NCBI GenBank assembly: GCA_020055645.1
Contig: CM034547.1
Coordinates: forward strand, 70,280,884-70,344,883
Direction of reading: 5' to 3'
DNA: 64,000 nucleotides
Source of the DNA: Tomocerus qinae
Lineage: Eukaryota > Arthropoda > Collembola > Entomobryomorpha > Tomoceridae
Shown here in pieces: positions 60,701 to 64,000 of this stretch. Below the pieces are notes generated by a model. That model made no database searches. It was given only the letters and a program-made list of their open reading frames with translations, and had not been told where the DNA came from. Position 1 is the stretch's first letter. Every line of letters begins with the position of its first letter. Made by a program: the position numbers and the translations under genes.

Positions 60701-62360
60701 TAGCAATTGTCATTGCTTTCGACATGATAACATGTCACTAGGTTGTTAGCTAGTTGACGAGTCAGGAAAAGATAGTAAAGAAATATTGATGAATAAAAAA
60801 AGGAATAAATATGCGATGGAAGGTTGCATATTTAATAGTTGGCTAATTGTTAATGCGCCAGTTTTTCTTCTCGAGTTTCTTCTACGTGATCAGTCTAAGT
60901 AATCTAACTGTAGCTGTTATCATCTAATATTTAACAAAGACAAATGTACTTAGCCATAGTTTTCACAAAGCCACAATCCTTATATATTTAGATAGACCTA
61001 ATCATTGTAATCAAAACAATATGATATGTAAATGGTAAATAGATCAACAAAAATTTTTAGTTAAGAAATGAAAAGCACCCTTGAAGAAGCAAATGTATTG
61101 ATTGAAAAGGAATATTTTATATGTATATACCTATGTATCGCATATGATACCGGCATAATTTGTTCTTGTAAGTTGTATAGAAAGTGAGCTTATATAAAAA
61201 ATCTTTCTCCCGGCGAATGCCAACTCCATAATGAACATTTCCCTATTATATCAACATTTTTGTAATGATCAAAACTTGAAAAGAAAGTATAGGTGAAAGG
61301 AGAAAGTTCCATTTAGGATCAAAATCAGTACGGAGAAAGTAGTGCTGATTTTCTTTACAAACGATTCTTTGGTAAATACACATTATACCAAGTATTAATC
61401 CAAGTTTTCTGTTTGGCGTAGAGGACCTGTAGAAATATATTCGAACACGATTAGTTTAAAACGTGAAATTGGAAGTCGAGTGAGAGGTCAAAGACTAGGC
61501 TTTGTATAATATAGAATTGAGTTGTAGGAGATAAGAAACCCGTAAATAGTAATATTATATGTGCTGTCTTTATTATGAGAGTTGATGTTAAGGATGTCAT
61601 TCGTGTGGAAGGGGAGTTAAGTAAGAAGCTCATCGGGCTCTCTTTTGGAACATAAATCGAGCCGAGTGATCAGAAACGACTCGGAAGTTAAGACTGTCAC
61701 TTGAGCCGAACTCCGTCAGCCCATCCAATGAAAAGTCACAACTGTAATCGAATCCACAGCCTTCTAATGTTCTTCTCTTCTCTAATTCTTTTGTCCAATC
61801 CGAAGCAGTTAGCCCATTTTTCTTCCATTGCATTGTCTTCCTATCAGTCGATCTCTTTTAAGCTTCCTCCTAAGTAAACAGCTCGAGGACTCTTCCACTC
61901 ACAAAATGTTCTTACATTTCCAGGATTTGGTTCCGGCCTCTCTCAATCGATATACTGCTATGCTAAACACATTTGCATATGACATTCAATAAAAGGTAAA
62001 CGTGCAACATGTATACCTTCATATTACTACTATGCACATTAATGTTGTGGATGTGCCTGTATAGTATACTAAATATATTTCAGAGGCTAATGTTCCTTTG
62101 TCGCGGTAATCGCATTCGTGAAACAACCCAAGAGAGGAAAATGTGAGTGCGTATCCCACTGTTTTCAATTTCCGGAGAATTTGATTACAACATCTTTAGA
62201 TAGATATTACGTAAAGGCATGTTAATAATAAATGTATAGCTAAAGCAGTTGCTCTTGCAAGTAATGAAATAGAAAGTACATTTGCAGTTGTGGTTCTGAC
62301 AACTTGTAAAGAAGTATTTATCCATCCAGTGACTATTTATTCAATTCTTAGAGCCTACAA
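57750..62360. other. noncoding DNA
   Basis: No gene supported. Around 58.4-58.9 kb both strands are open for 80-120 codons in overlapping frames. Neither translation shows a domain, and the starts and splice context are unconvincing. The remainder is AT-rich. Confidence 0.45.
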
Positions 62361-63140
62361 AAAAGTATGCAGGGATGGGAATATTTGGAAATTTGGTGGG
62401 AAATGAAGGAGAAAGGGATTTTTGGTGTAAATGTGGAATTTATTTAGTTGGTGGATGAAAGGAGTTGAAAGGGAGAGAATTGAGTCATCGTGTCTTTTGT
62501 ACAATTTATCTTGCGGTGGCTGGGGCCATTTCGCTGAGACATTCTACGAGGATTCCTGCTCTACTAAATACATAGTTTCCAATTTATTTCGGTGTAACCC
62601 GTTTTTATTGATTCGATTTCCTGTTGGAGTGTGGAGAGTCCCTTCCCTCCTACATCGACGTGAATGTGAATTGCGAGTGTGAGAGACTCTTTGGTTACTA
62701 CTTACTTTCCCTCTACAAGTTGATTTATCGAAAGCCTATAAAGGTCAATAAAATCTTGATAAATGAGTCGGGCGTACGTTATGTACAAACAAGTTGGATC
62801 CTGTCTTCTCTCTCTAATGACAACTTACTGTGGAGTATGCCTCGACTACATATAAGATACATGTAAACGTAGTTCACAGCTGCACCGACCTTACTTTCTC
62901 CATCTCTCTCCTTCCTCAGCCTTTGATATAGTCTTGTATTGGAGGAGAGGGAAATTGGTGTGAGGAATTCTTGCAACGACAACGAAGACGCTCCCACTGC
63001 TTTCTCCTGCTTTCACTACAGCCTTCCTTCCTGCTGTGGCCAATGTCCGACTCAAACACCTTTCTCCTTCACTCAAAGCCATCCAGTTGAGAGTCGCTAT
63101 AGTCCGTATGCACATCATAGCCAGGAATAGCAGTCGGGAA
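62360..63140. other. G-rich then C-rich patches, no gene supported
   Basis: The + strand is G-rich at 62,380-62,480 and at 62,935-62,970, and C-rich at 62,985-63,080. This repeats the skew pattern in a weaker form. An 83-codon ATG frame at 62,431-62,682 contains five scattered Cys but no signal peptide and no recognised fold. Confidence 0.35.
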
Positions 63141-63160
63141 GGAAAGCCAGTTCTCCGCTA

Positions 63161-63310
63161 ATGGCTCCCATCCCAGAACCTTGTAGCAACTATTTTAGAC
63201 ATTTTCAAGAATTGCCTATGCGAAGAGCGGCGAAGTTACCTTGCGCTCTCTCAGACAGACTTTCTCTAGAAGAGAAATTGGAGGGAGAAGACGAGGAAGA
63301 TCGCCTGTAG
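63161..63310 (+). CDS. 49-codon ATG open frame, unknown, doubtful
   Basis: An ATG at 63,161 opens MAPIPEPCSNYFRHFQELPM, then a basic segment (RRAAK) and an acidic C-terminus (EEKLEGEDEEDRL), ending in TAG at 63,308-63,310. The composition looks more protein-like than most frames here, and the patch is near 50% GC against an AT-rich background. The frame is open for ten more codons upstream, behind an acceptor-like CCAGGAATAG. There is no recognised family, no upstream promoter evidence and no donor. It may be a small terminal exon or chance. Confidence 0.2.
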   Translation: MAPIPEPCSNYFRHFQELPMRRAAKLPCALSDRLSLEEKLEGEDEEDRL

Positions 63311-64000
63311 GATTCTCTCTTAAGACAGAAATGTTACGCTCAAGTTCCACACACTTTGTAGTTGGGCAAAGTTTCTTTATAGTTTACTCCCTCCCTACGT
63401 GAATATGCTTACTTAACTTACACTACTACCTATATGCATGTATATTACGGGGACACAGGAGAAGAGCCGAGATAGTCCGACGTGACAGTAAGCTATACAT
63501 TATGCTTTACTTTACAAACGTTGCACTGCTAAGCAATATACCGTAAAGTTTGTAATATGACTTGGATTTAAAATATTCTTTATTATTATTACAGTCATTA
63601 AGCAACTTACTCATTTAGACAACTGAAACTAATTAGTAGCATTCATTTACCTAAACACTTTAAGAGTTTATTATAAAGTTATTCTTAAGCTTTTATTTAA
63701 TTCCTCCTGCACTAGCCAAAAGAAAGGTTCACGCATATTTGTCAAAGATACTCGCATCGTTCTTGATATTAAATGCCAGGATTAAAAATATTTATGCAAA
63801 GGACCGCTATACTTGGCTTCCTGAAATAGTAGTGACTCGTTCTAGTTTCTTGAGGTTCAGAAAATAATGTACAGAGGAGGATTCGGTTTCGCTAGTGATG
63901 CATTGAAATACAAGCCAGAGGAACACCAAGGTAGGTGCGTAGATAGTTTAGTTAGCTTTGTTGAATGATATCGTATCGGAAATGAGTAAGAAAAAGGATG
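63311..64000. other. noncoding DNA
   Basis: AT-rich with no gene or repeat recognised up to the window edge. Confidence 0.5.

Noticed and set aside
61300-61350. Possible tRNA or snRNA and other structural RNA genes anywhere in the window
   Set aside because: By-eye search for U1, U2, U6, 5S and tRNA box motifs gave no acceptable match. A covariance-model scan would be decisive.

Overview
The window looks like a low-gene-density stretch of an AT-rich animal genome, most likely an invertebrate. It is roughly 60-65% A+T. There is no long open reading frame, no operon layout, no ribosome-binding-site pattern, no rRNA or tRNA and no CRISPR array. Every open frame is under about 145 codons, as expected by chance in 64 kb, and none matches a known host protein family by eye. 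The transposon types present (MULE-like, Helitron, pogo-like and a small MITE) fit a metazoan. I cannot name the species.

Layout. 1-1.5 kb: AT-rich DNA with a 5-bp tandem repeat and a possible old Helitron relic. 1,499-2,358: a well-preserved 860-bp MULE-like element with near-identical 166-bp terminal inverted repeats and a minus-strand open frame carrying a SWIM zinc finger. 2.4-24 kb: noncoding, with repeated compositional blocks, several hairpins and one ambiguous GC-rich candidate exon near 12.0 kb. 24,112-24,406: a 295-bp MITE with TA target duplication. 24.4-46.5 kb: noncoding, with more compositional blocks, a Helitron-related fragment near 33.1 kb, a CRE-containing patch near 40.8 kb and a GC-rich candidate exon at 42.94-43.03 kb. 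46,508-47,217: a 710-bp non-autonomous Helitron. 47.2-56.9 kb: noncoding. 56,932-57,747: an 816-bp TA-flanked element with perfect terminal repeats and a broken pogo-like transposase relic. 57.8-64 kb: noncoding, with one 49-codon ATG frame.

The most unusual signal is not a gene. About 20 times a G-rich (purine-rich) block on the + strand is followed, often abruptly, by a C-rich (pyrimidine-rich) block. Each unit is about 0.2-0.8 kb, and neighbours are often about 1.4-3 kb apart. The clear switches I found all run G-rich to C-rich left to right, a layout unchanged by reverse complementation, so the units have no strand direction. I read them as candidate orientation-free regulatory or initiation elements in a gene desert or giant intron. 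That is inference from reading base counts. No confident host gene can be called, so no pathway can be proposed.
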